From NCBI GenBank assembly GCA_002408185.1, contig DHQV01000069.1:964-26109 (forward strand): DNA of 25,146 bases. The letters are read 5' to 3'. Shown here one piece after another: positions 15,827-23,331 of the stretch. Made by a program: the position numbers and the translations under genes. The number at the start of each line of letters is the position of its first letter. Positions within the stretch are counted from its first letter, which is position 1. The DNA is from Deltaproteobacteria bacterium UBA5329. GTDB lineage: Bacteria; Desulfobacterota; Syntrophorhabdia; Syntrophorhabdales; Syntrophorhabdaceae. The notes under the pieces were generated by a model. The model did no database searches. It was not told where the DNA came from and saw nothing but the letters and a program-made list of their open reading frames with translations.

Positions 15827-16922
15827 TATTTTCAAGCAGCGGAACAAAAAGACCGGCTGGGAAAGCGAAAACTACTACATCAAGTACTACCGGCACGGCA
15901 AACCCTATGTAGAATGCACAAAGTCCTCTAAGATAGGCGATGCCGAAAGACTTCTGAAACTAAGGGAAGGGCAGATCGTTGAGGGAAAATTTCCGGGTCT
16001 GCAGGCTGAAAAGACCAGCTTCGAGGATCTACAGGCAGACCTTATCAGCGACTACCTTATCAACGAGCGAAAATCACTGTTTCGGGTAAAGATCAGTATC
16101 GCCCATCTGGAGAGACACTTCAAAAAGATGCGGATAAACGAAATCACGACAACAAACATCACAAGGTACATCGAGGCCAGGAAGAAACAAGGGGCGGCTA
16201 ATGGCACGATAAACCGCGAATTGTCGGCTCTTAAAAGGATGTTCGCCCTTGGCGCAAAGAGTACTCCACCTAAGGTGCTGCATATTCCACACATACTCAA
16301 GCTCAAAGAGAACAACGTTAGAACTGGATACTTTGAATATGAGCAATACGTAAGACTGAGTAACGAGCTTCCGGAATATCTCAAACCTGTTCTAACGATG
16401 GGGTATTTCACCGGTATGCGAAAGGGAGAGATACTCTCCTTAACTTGGAAACAGGTTAATATTTTCGAGAAGAAAATCACCCTTGAGGCGGGGACCACAA
16501 AAAACGATGAGGCCCGTTATCTATATCTGAGCGGCGAGTTGTACGATAGTATACTGAATCAAAAGAAGATACACGATACAAAATACCCTGAATGCTCGTA
16601 CGTCTTTTTCAGGAACGGGGAAGAGATAAAGGATTTCCGTGAAGCTTGGAACGGTGCGTGTAAGAGAGCACAGATCGAAGGGAAGCTATTCCATGACTGC
16701 AGGCGAACAGCAGTAAGGAATATGGTGCGTACCGGGACACCCGAGAGAGTGGCTATGAAGGTCAGCGGACATAAAACAAGATCTGTATTCGACAGATATA
16801 ATATTGTGAACGAGGATGATTTACGAACCGCCTGTGAACGGCTCTCCCACGCCTACGAACAAGAGAAGGAAATTCGTGACGGTCATAATCCAGACATAAT
16901 CGAGCTGAAGAAGCACGGATAA
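15819..16922 (+). CDS. int: Tyrosine recombinase (integrase) of the tRNA-Leu element
   Basis: This 367-residue phage-type integrase has the full catalytic set: R201 (FTGMRKGEIL), K228 (GTTKNDEAR), H292-x-x-R295 (FHDCRRTA), H318 (SGHKTRS) and nucleophile Y327 (FDRYNIV). The N-terminal 30 residues form a basic arm-binding domain (GSIFKQRNKKTGW), and residues 65-140 the SAM-like core-binding domain. AAAGGAGG at 15804-15811 is a strong ribosome site. The gene overlaps the XRE gene and ends 41 bases from the 3' end of tRNA-Leu, towards which it points, the usual arrangement for an element inserted into a tRNA 3' end. It is expected to cut and rejoin attB/attP at that site. The protein appears intact, so the element may still be able to move. 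Confidence 0.93.
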   Translation: MGSIFKQRNKKTGWESENYYIKYYRHGKPYVECTKSSKIGDAERLLKLREGQIVEGKFPGLQAEKTSFEDLQADLISDYLINERKSLFRVKISIAHLERHFKKMRINEITTTNITRYIEARKKQGAANGTINRELSALKRMFALGAKSTPPKVLHIPHILKLKENNVRTGYFEYEQYVRLSNELPEYLKPVLTMGYFTGMRKGEILSLTWKQVNIFEKKITLEAGTTKNDEARYLYLSGELYDSILNQKKIHDTKYPECSYVFFRNGEEIKDFREAWNGACKRAQIEGKLFHDCRRTAVRNMVRTGTPERVAMKVSGHKTRSVFDRYNIVNEDDLRTACERLSHAYEQEKEIRDGHNPDIIELKKHG

Positions 16923-16963
16923 GGAAATGAGAACAAACCGGAAAGCCCTGATAATTCACACAA

Positions 16964-17045
16964 TGCGAGAGAGGGGACTTGAACCCCTATGGTGTAACCC
17001 GCTGGATCCTAAGTCCAGTGCGTCTGCCAGTTCCGCCACTCTCGC
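16964..17045 (-). tRNA. tRNA-Leu (anticodon UAG), probable integration site
   Basis: On the minus strand an 82-base tRNA can be folded: acceptor stem GCGAGAG/CTCTCGC with discriminator A, D-arm with AACTGGCAGAC, anticodon stem CTGGA/TCCAG enclosing CTTAGGA (anticodon TAG, leucine), a 13-base variable region that is short for leucine, and T-arm AGGGG-TTCAAGT-CCCCT. CCA is not encoded. Its 3' end faces the integrase, so the T-arm and acceptor sequence is the likely att core. Confidence 0.93.
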
Positions 17046-17052
17046 ATGCCTT

Positions 17053-17081
17053 ATTTTATGTGGTTTTCACAACGGTGTCAA
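17053..17081 (-). promoter_or_regulatory. Promoter of tRNA-Leu
   Basis: On the minus strand, TTGACA (17081-17076) and TAAAAT (17058-17053) are exactly 17 bases apart. Transcription would begin only a base or two before the mature tRNA 5' end at 17045. Confidence 0.7.
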
Positions 17082-17345
17082 ACTGACCGGCTTCTTTTAT
17101 GGCATGTATGTGATATGCACAACCTGGGACCTCGATGCACGATCCCTACTTTTCCGGTATACGTAAGCACCGTCCAAAACCGCATCTATCCTGAAAAGAC
17201 GCAAAGGCAGGGAAATTTATAGTGTACAAGAGCTGTAAAAAATCCTATAACTTTTAGTTAAAAACTAATTGAAAATAATTCAAAAGCGTATGGCTTTTCA
17301 TACCGTTACATCGGGAGTGGGGGGAACGTACGTCGGAGCGCTTTA
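17082..17345. other. Upstream region of the sensor kinase with stacked inverted repeats
   Basis: AT-rich sequence without a gene. Two inverted repeats are directly adjacent, TTAGTT-aaa-AACTAA (17254-17268) and TTGAA-aataa-TTCAA (17269-17283), and a third overlaps the last two bases, AAAAGC-gtatg-GCTTTT (17282-17298). The ribosome site GGAG at 17335-17338 serves the kinase gene. No clear sigma-70 promoter can be singled out. Confidence 0.45.
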
Positions 17346-19793
17346 ATGGAAGGATCAGATAGGACGAAAAAAGAACTTATGGACGAGATCGGTAAGATGC
17401 GGGAGAGGATCGTTGAACTGGAAAGATCGGCGATCGCTAACAAAGGGGCCGAACGGGACATACGGGAAAGCGAAGAAAAGTTCAGGCTCCTATTCGAAAA
17501 GTCGACCGATCCTATACTTCTTCTCGATAAGGACGCATATATAGATTGTAATGAAGCTGCCGTGAAGCTCCTGGGTTCTACCGGCAAGGAGCAGGTGATC
17601 GGCCTGCGTCCAGCGGATATTTCTCCGGAAAGGCAACCGGATGGCCGTCTCTCGTCAGAGAAGGTACAGGAGTACTTGAGCACTACATACAGGGACGGGG
17701 TAGGCCATTTTGAATGGATGATCCGGACGTTTGACGGCAGGAGCGTATTGCTCGAGATCTCGCACACGGTAATCCCGATCGAGGGAAAACAGATCTCGTA
17801 TAATATATGGAGGGACATCACCGAGAGCAGACGTGCCGAGGAGGCGCTGAAGGAAAGCCGGGAGCTTTTCCGGACCACACTCGCCAGCATAGGCGATGCG
17901 GTAATGGTGACCAACACCGAGGGCCGGGTTACATTTCTCAACGCCGAGGCGGAGCGCCTAACAGGCTGGGGCCTGGATGCCTTGGGTAAGCCCCTCTCCT
18001 CAGTATTCAGAATCGTGAACGAATACACCCGCGAGCCCGTGGAAAATCCTGTCGACAAGGTCCTCCGCCTGGGGTGTGTGGTGGGCCTCGCCAACCATAC
18101 GGTCCTCATCTCCCGGAATGGCAGGGAGACCCCCATCGACGACAGCGGTGCGCCGGTACGCAGTTCGGACGGCACGGTGCTCGGTGTGGTGCTCGTTTTC
18201 CGGGATTTCAGCGTACAGAAAGAGGCCGAACGCGCCCTGCTGAAGGCCCGCGACGAACTGGAACAGCGCGTGGAGGAGCGCACGGCCGAACTCAAGCGGC
18301 AAGCGGAATTGTTGGACCTCGCACACGATGCTATCATCGTGACAGACGTTAAGGGCAAGATCTCCTTCTGGAGTTCCGGGGCCGAGGATACATACGGGTG
18401 GACCAAGGAAGACGCCACGGGAAATGCGATACACACGCTTCTTCGGACCAGGTCCGTGAATCCTCTCAAGCACATCATAGAACAGGCCCAGCGTGAAGGC
18501 CGCTGGGAGGGAGAACTCGCCCATAGGACGAGGGATGGCAGGCAAATAGTTGTGGCCAGCCGGTGGGCCTTGAGACAAACTGCGCACGGCGGACCAGTGG
18601 AGATCATGCAGATCAACAGGGATATCACTGACCGCAAGGAGGCTGCGGAGCAGCTCCGCCAGTCTCAGAAGATGGAGGCGATCGGCACCCTCGCGGGAGG
18701 GATTGCCCATGATTTCAACAACATCCTTGCAGCAATCCTGGGATTTGCCGAGCTGGGCCTCGAGGAGGCGCCCAAAGGTTCGTCGCTAGAGCGGAAGCTC
18801 CGGTATATTCTGAATTCTTCCATCCGGGGAAGGGGTCTCGTCAAGCAAATCCTTGCATTCAGCCGTAAGGCCAGGTATGAGCGGAAGCTGATCTCCGTGT
18901 CTGCGCTTGTAGAAGAAACAGTACTGCTTCTGAGGGCCTCATTGCCCGCTACCGTACAGATCGAGGCAAATACCGCCACCAATTCAATGGTGATCGCGAA
19001 CCCTACGGAGGTCCAGCAGATCGTGATGAACCTTTGCACCAATGCTGCTCACGCTATGCGGGAAAATGGCGGGAGCCTGAACGTGTCCCTCTCTGAGACG
19101 GACATCACGCCGGACTCCATGGCGCGGTTGGACCTTCCTACAGGACGGTATGTCAGACTTGCGGTGAAGGATACGGGAATCGGTATGGACCGGAAGACGA
19201 TGAAGCGGATATTCGAACCTTTCTTTACCACGAAGCAGGTAGGGGAAGGGACCGGTATGGGCCTTGCCGTGGTCTACGGTATCGTAAAGGACCTCAACGG
19301 CGACATTACCGTGGAGAGTGCACCGGGAATAGGCTCCACCTTCCAGGTGTATTTCCCGAAGGCGGGTACGGAAGCCGCATCCGAAGAAATGCCCGTCGAT
19401 GAGCAGCCCGATAACCGTGAGCATGTCCTCTTTGTCGATGATGAGGACCTCCTGGCCGAACTGGGCAAGGAGATGCTCGAAAAGCTGGGGTACTCGGTAA
19501 CCGCCCTGACCGACAGCACGGAAGCCCTCAAACACTTCTCCTCCGACCCTTCCCGGTTCGACTTCGTCATTACGGACCAGACTATGCCTCGCATGACCGG
19601 CCTCACCCTTGCCCGGGAACTCCTCAAGATCCGGGATGACATCCCGATCATACTCTGTACGGGCCATAGCGACGGGGTCTCATCGGAAGTAGCAAAAGCG
19701 CACGGGATCGGGAACTTCCTCTTGAAGCCCGTTGCCCGCCAGGAACTGGCCGATGCGATCCGCAGTGCGCTCGATGCCCGTTCTGAAGGGTGA
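17346..19793 (+). CDS. Hybrid sensor histidine kinase (three PAS domains, HisKA, ATPase, receiver)
   Basis: This 815-residue protein has no membrane segment and is probably cytoplasmic. Order: short coiled coil (1-40), PAS 1 (about 43-160, ending in WRDITESRRAEE), PAS 2 (170-295), a coiled-coil linker (295-322), PAS 3 (320-430, ending RDITDRKEAAE), HisKA with phosphorylated H455 in GGIAHDFNN, the catalytic ATPase with N-box (N562/N566), DTGIGM (609-614), EPFF (624-627) and GEGTGMGL (633-640), then a receiver domain with acidic D698/D699 and phospho-acceptor D744 (VITDQTMP). GGAG lies 7 bases before the ATG. Hybrid kinases of this build relay phosphate from H455 to D744. The signal is unknown; cytosolic PAS domains often sense redox, oxygen or small ligands. 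No partner response regulator is adjacent. It lies outside the element, convergent with rpiB. Confidence 0.92.
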   Translation: MEGSDRTKKELMDEIGKMRERIVELERSAIANKGAERDIRESEEKFRLLFEKSTDPILLLDKDAYIDCNEAAVKLLGSTGKEQVIGLRPADISPERQPDGRLSSEKVQEYLSTTYRDGVGHFEWMIRTFDGRSVLLEISHTVIPIEGKQISYNIWRDITESRRAEEALKESRELFRTTLASIGDAVMVTNTEGRVTFLNAEAERLTGWGLDALGKPLSSVFRIVNEYTREPVENPVDKVLRLGCVVGLANHTVLISRNGRETPIDDSGAPVRSSDGTVLGVVLVFRDFSVQKEAERALLKARDELEQRVEERTAELKRQAELLDLAHDAIIVTDVKGKISFWSSGAEDTYGWTKEDATGNAIHTLLRTRSVNPLKHIIEQAQREGRWEGELAHRTRDGRQIVVASRWALRQTAHGGPVEIMQINRDITDRKEAAEQLRQSQKMEAIGTLAGGIAHDFNNILAAILGFAELGLEEAPKGSSLERKLRYILNSSIRGRGLVKQILAFSRKARYERKLISVSALVEETVLLLRASLPATVQIEANTATNSMVIANPTEVQQIVMNLCTNAAHAMRENGGSLNVSLSETDITPDSMARLDLPTGRYVRLAVKDTGIGMDRKTMKRIFEPFFTTKQVGEGTGMGLAVVYGIVKDLNGDITVESAPGIGSTFQVYFPKAGTEAASEEMPVDEQPDNREHVLFVDDEDLLAELGKEMLEKLGYSVTALTDSTEALKHFSSDPSRFDFVITDQTMPRMTGLTLARELLKIRDDIPIILCTGHSDGVSSEVAKAHGIGNFLLKPVARQELADAIRSALDARSEG

Positions 19794-19841
19794 GTGGTGC
19801 AATAGGGGCCTGATGTCCGGGAAGAAGGATCGAGGGGCCTT

Positions 19842-20300
19842 TCAGGGAATTTCAGCGTTCTCAAGTTCCATCACCTTGGCCAGACGGCGGTGATGGCGCG
19901 CCTCGCCTTTGAATTGCGCCCCGAGAAATGTTATCGCCAGGTCTAGCGCGAGTGCATATCCGAGGACGCGGCCGCCAAGACATATCACGTTCATGTTGTC
20001 ATCTTCCACCCCTTGATGGGCGGAAAAACAATCCGTTATCAATGCAGCCCGGACCCCCGGAACTTTATTGGCGACGATGCAGGCGCCGACCCCGCTTCCG
20101 CAGACCGCAATGCCCCGTGCGACCTCGCCTTTTGCCACAGCCCTGGCGAGCGGTATGACATAATCGGGATAGTCATCTTCCCCGGCAAACTGGAAGGCCC
20201 CGAAATCCTTGACCCCGTACCCCGTCTTGCCGAGGTCCTTCATCAACCGTGCCTTCAATTCAAATCCGCCGTGGTCCGAAGCCATGCCGATAAGCATCAT
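19842..20300 (-). CDS. rpiB: Ribose-5-phosphate isomerase B
   Basis: This 152-residue protein of the RpiB/LacAB family interconverts ribose 5-phosphate and ribulose 5-phosphate in the cytoplasm (pentose phosphate pathway). The family marks are present: GMASDHGGFELK at the N-terminus (D9, H10 in substrate binding), the loop VCGSGVGACIVANK (66-79) with catalytic C67, R84, and DDNMNVICLGGR (100-111). Length is usual. Two consecutive ATGs exist; GGAGGG lies 4 bases before the first (20298-20300) and 7 before the second, so initiation at M2 is equally plausible. It lies 21 bases downstream of nuoN in the same direction and may share its transcript. The stop is 48 bases from the end of the convergent sensor kinase gene, with no clear terminator between. 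Confidence 0.93.
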   Translation of the reverse strand: MMLIGMASDHGGFELKARLMKDLGKTGYGVKDFGAFQFAGEDDYPDYVIPLARAVAKGEVARGIAVCGSGVGACIVANKVPGVRAALITDCFSAHQGVEDDNMNVICLGGRVLGYALALDLAITFLGAQFKGEARHHRRLAKVMELENAEIP

Positions 20301-20321
20301 ATTTCCCTCCCCGTTCGCTCC

Positions 20322-21761
20322 TTATGGTCCCATCAATTTCTGTATAATGCTGACCAGAGGGGCCGGGTAAATACCCAGCCAGACAAGGATGATCGTCAGC
20401 ACTGCAATAAGAAAGCATCCGGTCCGCGAGGGCCTCTGCCCCGATAGTTTTATCTCGCCGGCCTCGGGCCGGATGAACATGATCGATATGACGCGGATGT
20501 AATAAAAGAGCCCGATAACACTGTTTATGGCGAGGACGATCACAAGGAACCACAGGCCGGACGCGACGCCAGCCGCAAAGATATAAAGTTTCCCGATCAG
20601 GCCCATCGTGAGCGGCATTCCCGCAAGCGCGAGAAGCATGAGCGCAAAGGCCGCCGTGAGATAGGGCCTCGCGAAAAAAAGGCCGGCGTAGGCATAAAGG
20701 TGATCGCCGTCACTGTCCCGGTCCGCCATGAGCGTGACGATCCCGAAAGCGCCGATCGTCATCACGAAATACGCGGCGAGATAAAAGGCGACCGGTGTTA
20801 TGTGCATACCTCGTACCGAAAGAAAGGCTACCAGGAGATAGCCGAACTGGGCGATAGAGGAATAGGCGAGAAGGCGCTTAACGTTATTCTGGAAAAGAGC
20901 GAGGAAATTTCCCATAAACATCGTGGCTGCCGCAATGACACTGAACATGATAAAAAGAGGCCCGCCTTCGGCAATGACACCTCCCGTAAAGAACTTGGTT
21001 AGAACGGTAAAGACGGCGCCTTTCGATGCGGTCGCGATAAACGCTGCCACCGGTACAGGCGCTCCCTCGTAGACATCAGGGGCCCACATATGAAAGGGTA
21101 CGAGGGCGAGCTTGAAACCGATGCCTGCCACAACCATTACGGTCCCGGCAGCCAGGGCCAGGTCGGGGGCGAGGCCGGGCATTCTCATGATCAGGCCGGA
21201 AAATTCCATGGTGCCCGACCGGTCATAGATAAGGGCCATCCCGAGAAGGAGAAATGCTGTAGAGACCGAGGACAATACGAGGTATTTAATACCCGCCTCC
21301 AGGTGCCTCGGCGTGGTGTAAAGGTAGGCGACAAGGACATAGAGCGACAGGCTCAAAATTTCGAGCCCGAGAAAGAAAGACGCGAAGTGGCTGCTTGCGG
21401 CCAGTACCATGGCCCCCAGTGTTGCCGTGAGAAAAAGAACGTAATATTCCCCGAAGCGGGCCGTATGCATCTTGAGGTAGTCGTATGACAGGGCTGCAAG
21501 TGCTAGGGATGCGGCGATGATCAGGCCGATAAAGAAGAGGCTGTAACCGTCTATGATAAGAAGGGGCACGATTTGCTGCGCGGGCTGCACTTTAGGAACG
21601 ATCAGGCAGATCGAAACAAGGGAAAACCCGTAGCCGCACGCCGTTATGATGAAGGTGCCGGCCCTCCCTTGCTCGAGCGCTGTCATAAGCATGACGAGGA
21701 CCGCGGTAAAGGCTATGATAATGAAGGGCACTATCGAGATAAGGTCATGGCTTCCCATCAT
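20322..21761 (-). CDS. nuoN: NADH-quinone oxidoreductase subunit N (complex I, antiporter-like)
   Basis: This 479-residue membrane protein is made of about 14 transmembrane helices. Antiporter-family marks are the glutamate helix FFLGLEILSLSLYVLVAY and the lysine helix GIGFKLALVPFHMWAPDVYE followed by GAPVPVAAFIATASKGA. NuoN is one of three proton-pumping subunits in the membrane arm of complex I. AGGAGG lies just before two consecutive ATGs; its spacing suits the second (21756-21758) better. The start overlaps the end of nuoM by 14-17 bases, typical of the nuoL-nuoM-nuoN order in one transcript. It appears complete. Confidence 0.95.
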   Translation of the reverse strand: MMGSHDLISIVPFIIIAFTAVLVMLMTALEQGRAGTFIITACGYGFSLVSICLIVPKVQPAQQIVPLLIIDGYSLFFIGLIIAASLALAALSYDYLKMHTARFGEYYVLFLTATLGAMVLAASSHFASFFLGLEILSLSLYVLVAYLYTTPRHLEAGIKYLVLSSVSTAFLLLGMALIYDRSGTMEFSGLIMRMPGLAPDLALAAGTVMVVAGIGFKLALVPFHMWAPDVYEGAPVPVAAFIATASKGAVFTVLTKFFTGGVIAEGGPLFIMFSVIAAATMFMGNFLALFQNNVKRLLAYSSIAQFGYLLVAFLSVRGMHITPVAFYLAAYFVMTIGAFGIVTLMADRDSDGDHLYAYAGLFFARPYLTAAFALMLLALAGMPLTMGLIGKLYIFAAGVASGLWFLVIVLAINSVIGLFYYIRVISIMFIRPEAGEIKLSGQRPSRTGCFLIAVLTIILVWLGIYPAPLVSIIQKLMGP

Positions 21762-23331
21762 ATCCTCCTGATAGGCCTTTAGGGGCGGTTTGTGTTTTTA
21801 GGTCCACCATACCCTTGTCCGGTGCGCCGATGCTGCGCCGGGTGGGCGTGTGCCACTCTATGGTGGCCTTTAAGGTCTCGAGGCCCTGCCTGGCAGTCCT
21901 GATCACGCTCTGCGGGAAAAGGCCGATCCAGATCAGAAGCCCGACCGCCACCACGAGGGGCAGCATTTCCCTGACCGAGAGGTCCGCGATGTCCCCTGTG
22001 GTGCGCCGTGGACCGAAAGACACCTGCCAGAGCATCCATAATGCATAGACGGTCGCGAAAATAAAACCTGTAGCGGCAATGGCCGCAGCGGCAATACTCA
22101 CGGCAAAGCTTCCCAGGAGCACAAGGAACTCTCCCAGGAAATTTCCCAGTCCCGGCAATCCGAGGGCCGCAAGGGCAAAGAAAAGCCACAGCCCGCCCAT
22201 ACGGGGCAGCTCGGCCCACAGCCCGCCCATACGGGAAAGCTCGCGCGTATGGATCCGTTCCTGGAGCGTCCCGGCGAGCATAAACAGGGCCCCGGTCCCT
22301 ATGCCGTGGCATATGATCTGGATTATCACACCGTGCAAGGCAATGGTATTACATGCCGAGATCCCGAGAAGTACAAAGCCCATGTGGCTCACACTCGTAT
22401 AGGCGATGAGCCGCTTGAGGTCGGTCTGTGCGAAAGACATCACCGCGCCGTAAAGAATGCCGGCAACGGCGAGTATCATGCCGTATGGGGCAAGCCGGGA
22501 TGCCGCATCCGGAAAGATCGGGAAGGCGAACCGGATCAACCCGTAAGCCCCGGTTTTAAGTAAAAGGCCGGCGAGAATGACGCTGCCGCCCGTAGGAGCG
22601 TGCGTATGTGCCTCCGGGAGCCATGTGTGAAAAGGCACGGCAGGTAATTTGACGAGAAAGGCCGCAAGAAAACCGAAAAGAAGAAGCGTTGCGGTCGTTC
22701 CATTCATGTACGTCCCGATAAGTTCCGGATAGTCGAAGGACAGCACTCCCGTCGCATGCTGATGGGTAAAAGCCAGGCCAAGAATGGACACAAGCATGAA
22801 CAGCCCGCCCGCCTGGGTGAAGATAAAGAACTTGACCGCGGCATAGATCCGGTTTTCATGTCCCCACGACAATATCAGGAAGAACATGGGAACCAGCATA
22901 AGTTCCCAGAAAAAGTAGAAAAGAAAGAGGTCGATGGCGAGAAAGACCCCGATGACCCCGACAAGGGTAAGGAGGAGATTGAAATGAAAGAAACCGACAC
23001 TCTCTTTTATCTCCGTCCACGACGCAATGACGGCCATTGAGCCGAGCAGGGCGGCGAGCATGACGAAAAGCAGGCTCATGCCGTCGGCGGCCAGGTGAAA
23101 GCTTATTCCCAACTGCGGGAACCAGGGGGCCTGCGTTTCGAGGAGCCACCTTTGAGGCTTGAGCGCGTAATGGTCTGCCTGGTATCCGGCAAAAAGGACA
23201 ACTGTAATGACGAGTCCAGCGGTCATACCCGCCAGCGCTGTCCATCGCGCGCCCGCACCGCTTCGAAAACGGGGGGCCAGGCACACAACAGCCGCGATAA
23301 GAGGTATGATCAAAACGACTGTAAGTATCAT
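21745..23331 (-). CDS. nuoM: NADH-quinone oxidoreductase subunit M (complex I, antiporter-like)
   Basis: This is a 528-residue polytopic membrane subunit of complex I. Conserved proton-channel residues are visible: E143 in FFWELMLVPMFFLI, K228 in AFLVKLPAVPFHTWLPEAHTHAPTGGS and K259 in GLLLKTGAYGLIRF. The start at 23329-23331 (MILTVVLIIPLIAAVV) overlaps the nuoL stop as ATGA; an earlier ATG gives an arginine-rich extension that lies inside nuoL and is rejected. The C-terminal 30 residues are polar and slightly longer than usual, overlapping the nuoN start. Residues around RMGGLWAELPRMGGLW show a 10-residue internal repeat, but overall length is normal there. Confidence 0.95.
   Translation of the reverse strand: MILTVVLIIPLIAAVVCLAPRFRSGAGARWTALAGMTAGLVITVVLFAGYQADHYALKPQRWLLETQAPWFPQLGISFHLAADGMSLLFVMLAALLGSMAVIASWTEIKESVGFFHFNLLLTLVGVIGVFLAIDLFLFYFFWELMLVPMFFLILSWGHENRIYAAVKFFIFTQAGGLFMLVSILGLAFTHQHATGVLSFDYPELIGTYMNGTTATLLLFGFLAAFLVKLPAVPFHTWLPEAHTHAPTGGSVILAGLLLKTGAYGLIRFAFPIFPDAASRLAPYGMILAVAGILYGAVMSFAQTDLKRLIAYTSVSHMGFVLLGISACNTIALHGVIIQIICHGIGTGALFMLAGTLQERIHTRELSRMGGLWAELPRMGGLWLFFALAALGLPGLGNFLGEFLVLLGSFAVSIAAAAIAATGFIFATVYALWMLWQVSFGPRRTTGDIADLSVREMLPLVVAVGLLIWIGLFPQSVIRTARQGLETLKATIEWHTPTRRSIGAPDKGMVDLKTQTAPKGLSGGYDGKP

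Noticed and set aside
17306..18637. Minus-strand open frame of 443 codons opposite the sensor kinase
   Set aside because: Serine/arginine-rich translation typical of an antisense shadow; the plus strand has full PAS and kinase motifs.
19794..19841. Repeated AGGGGCCT between the sensor kinase and rpiB as a possible terminator
   Set aside because: The copies are direct, not inverted, and there is no T-run.
22186..22235. Direct repeat of 20 bases (offset 30) in nuoM giving RMGGLW twice
   Set aside because: The distance between the conserved GGLW and LFF motifs is normal compared with E. coli NuoM as I recall it, so there is no net insertion; chance or local conversion explains it.
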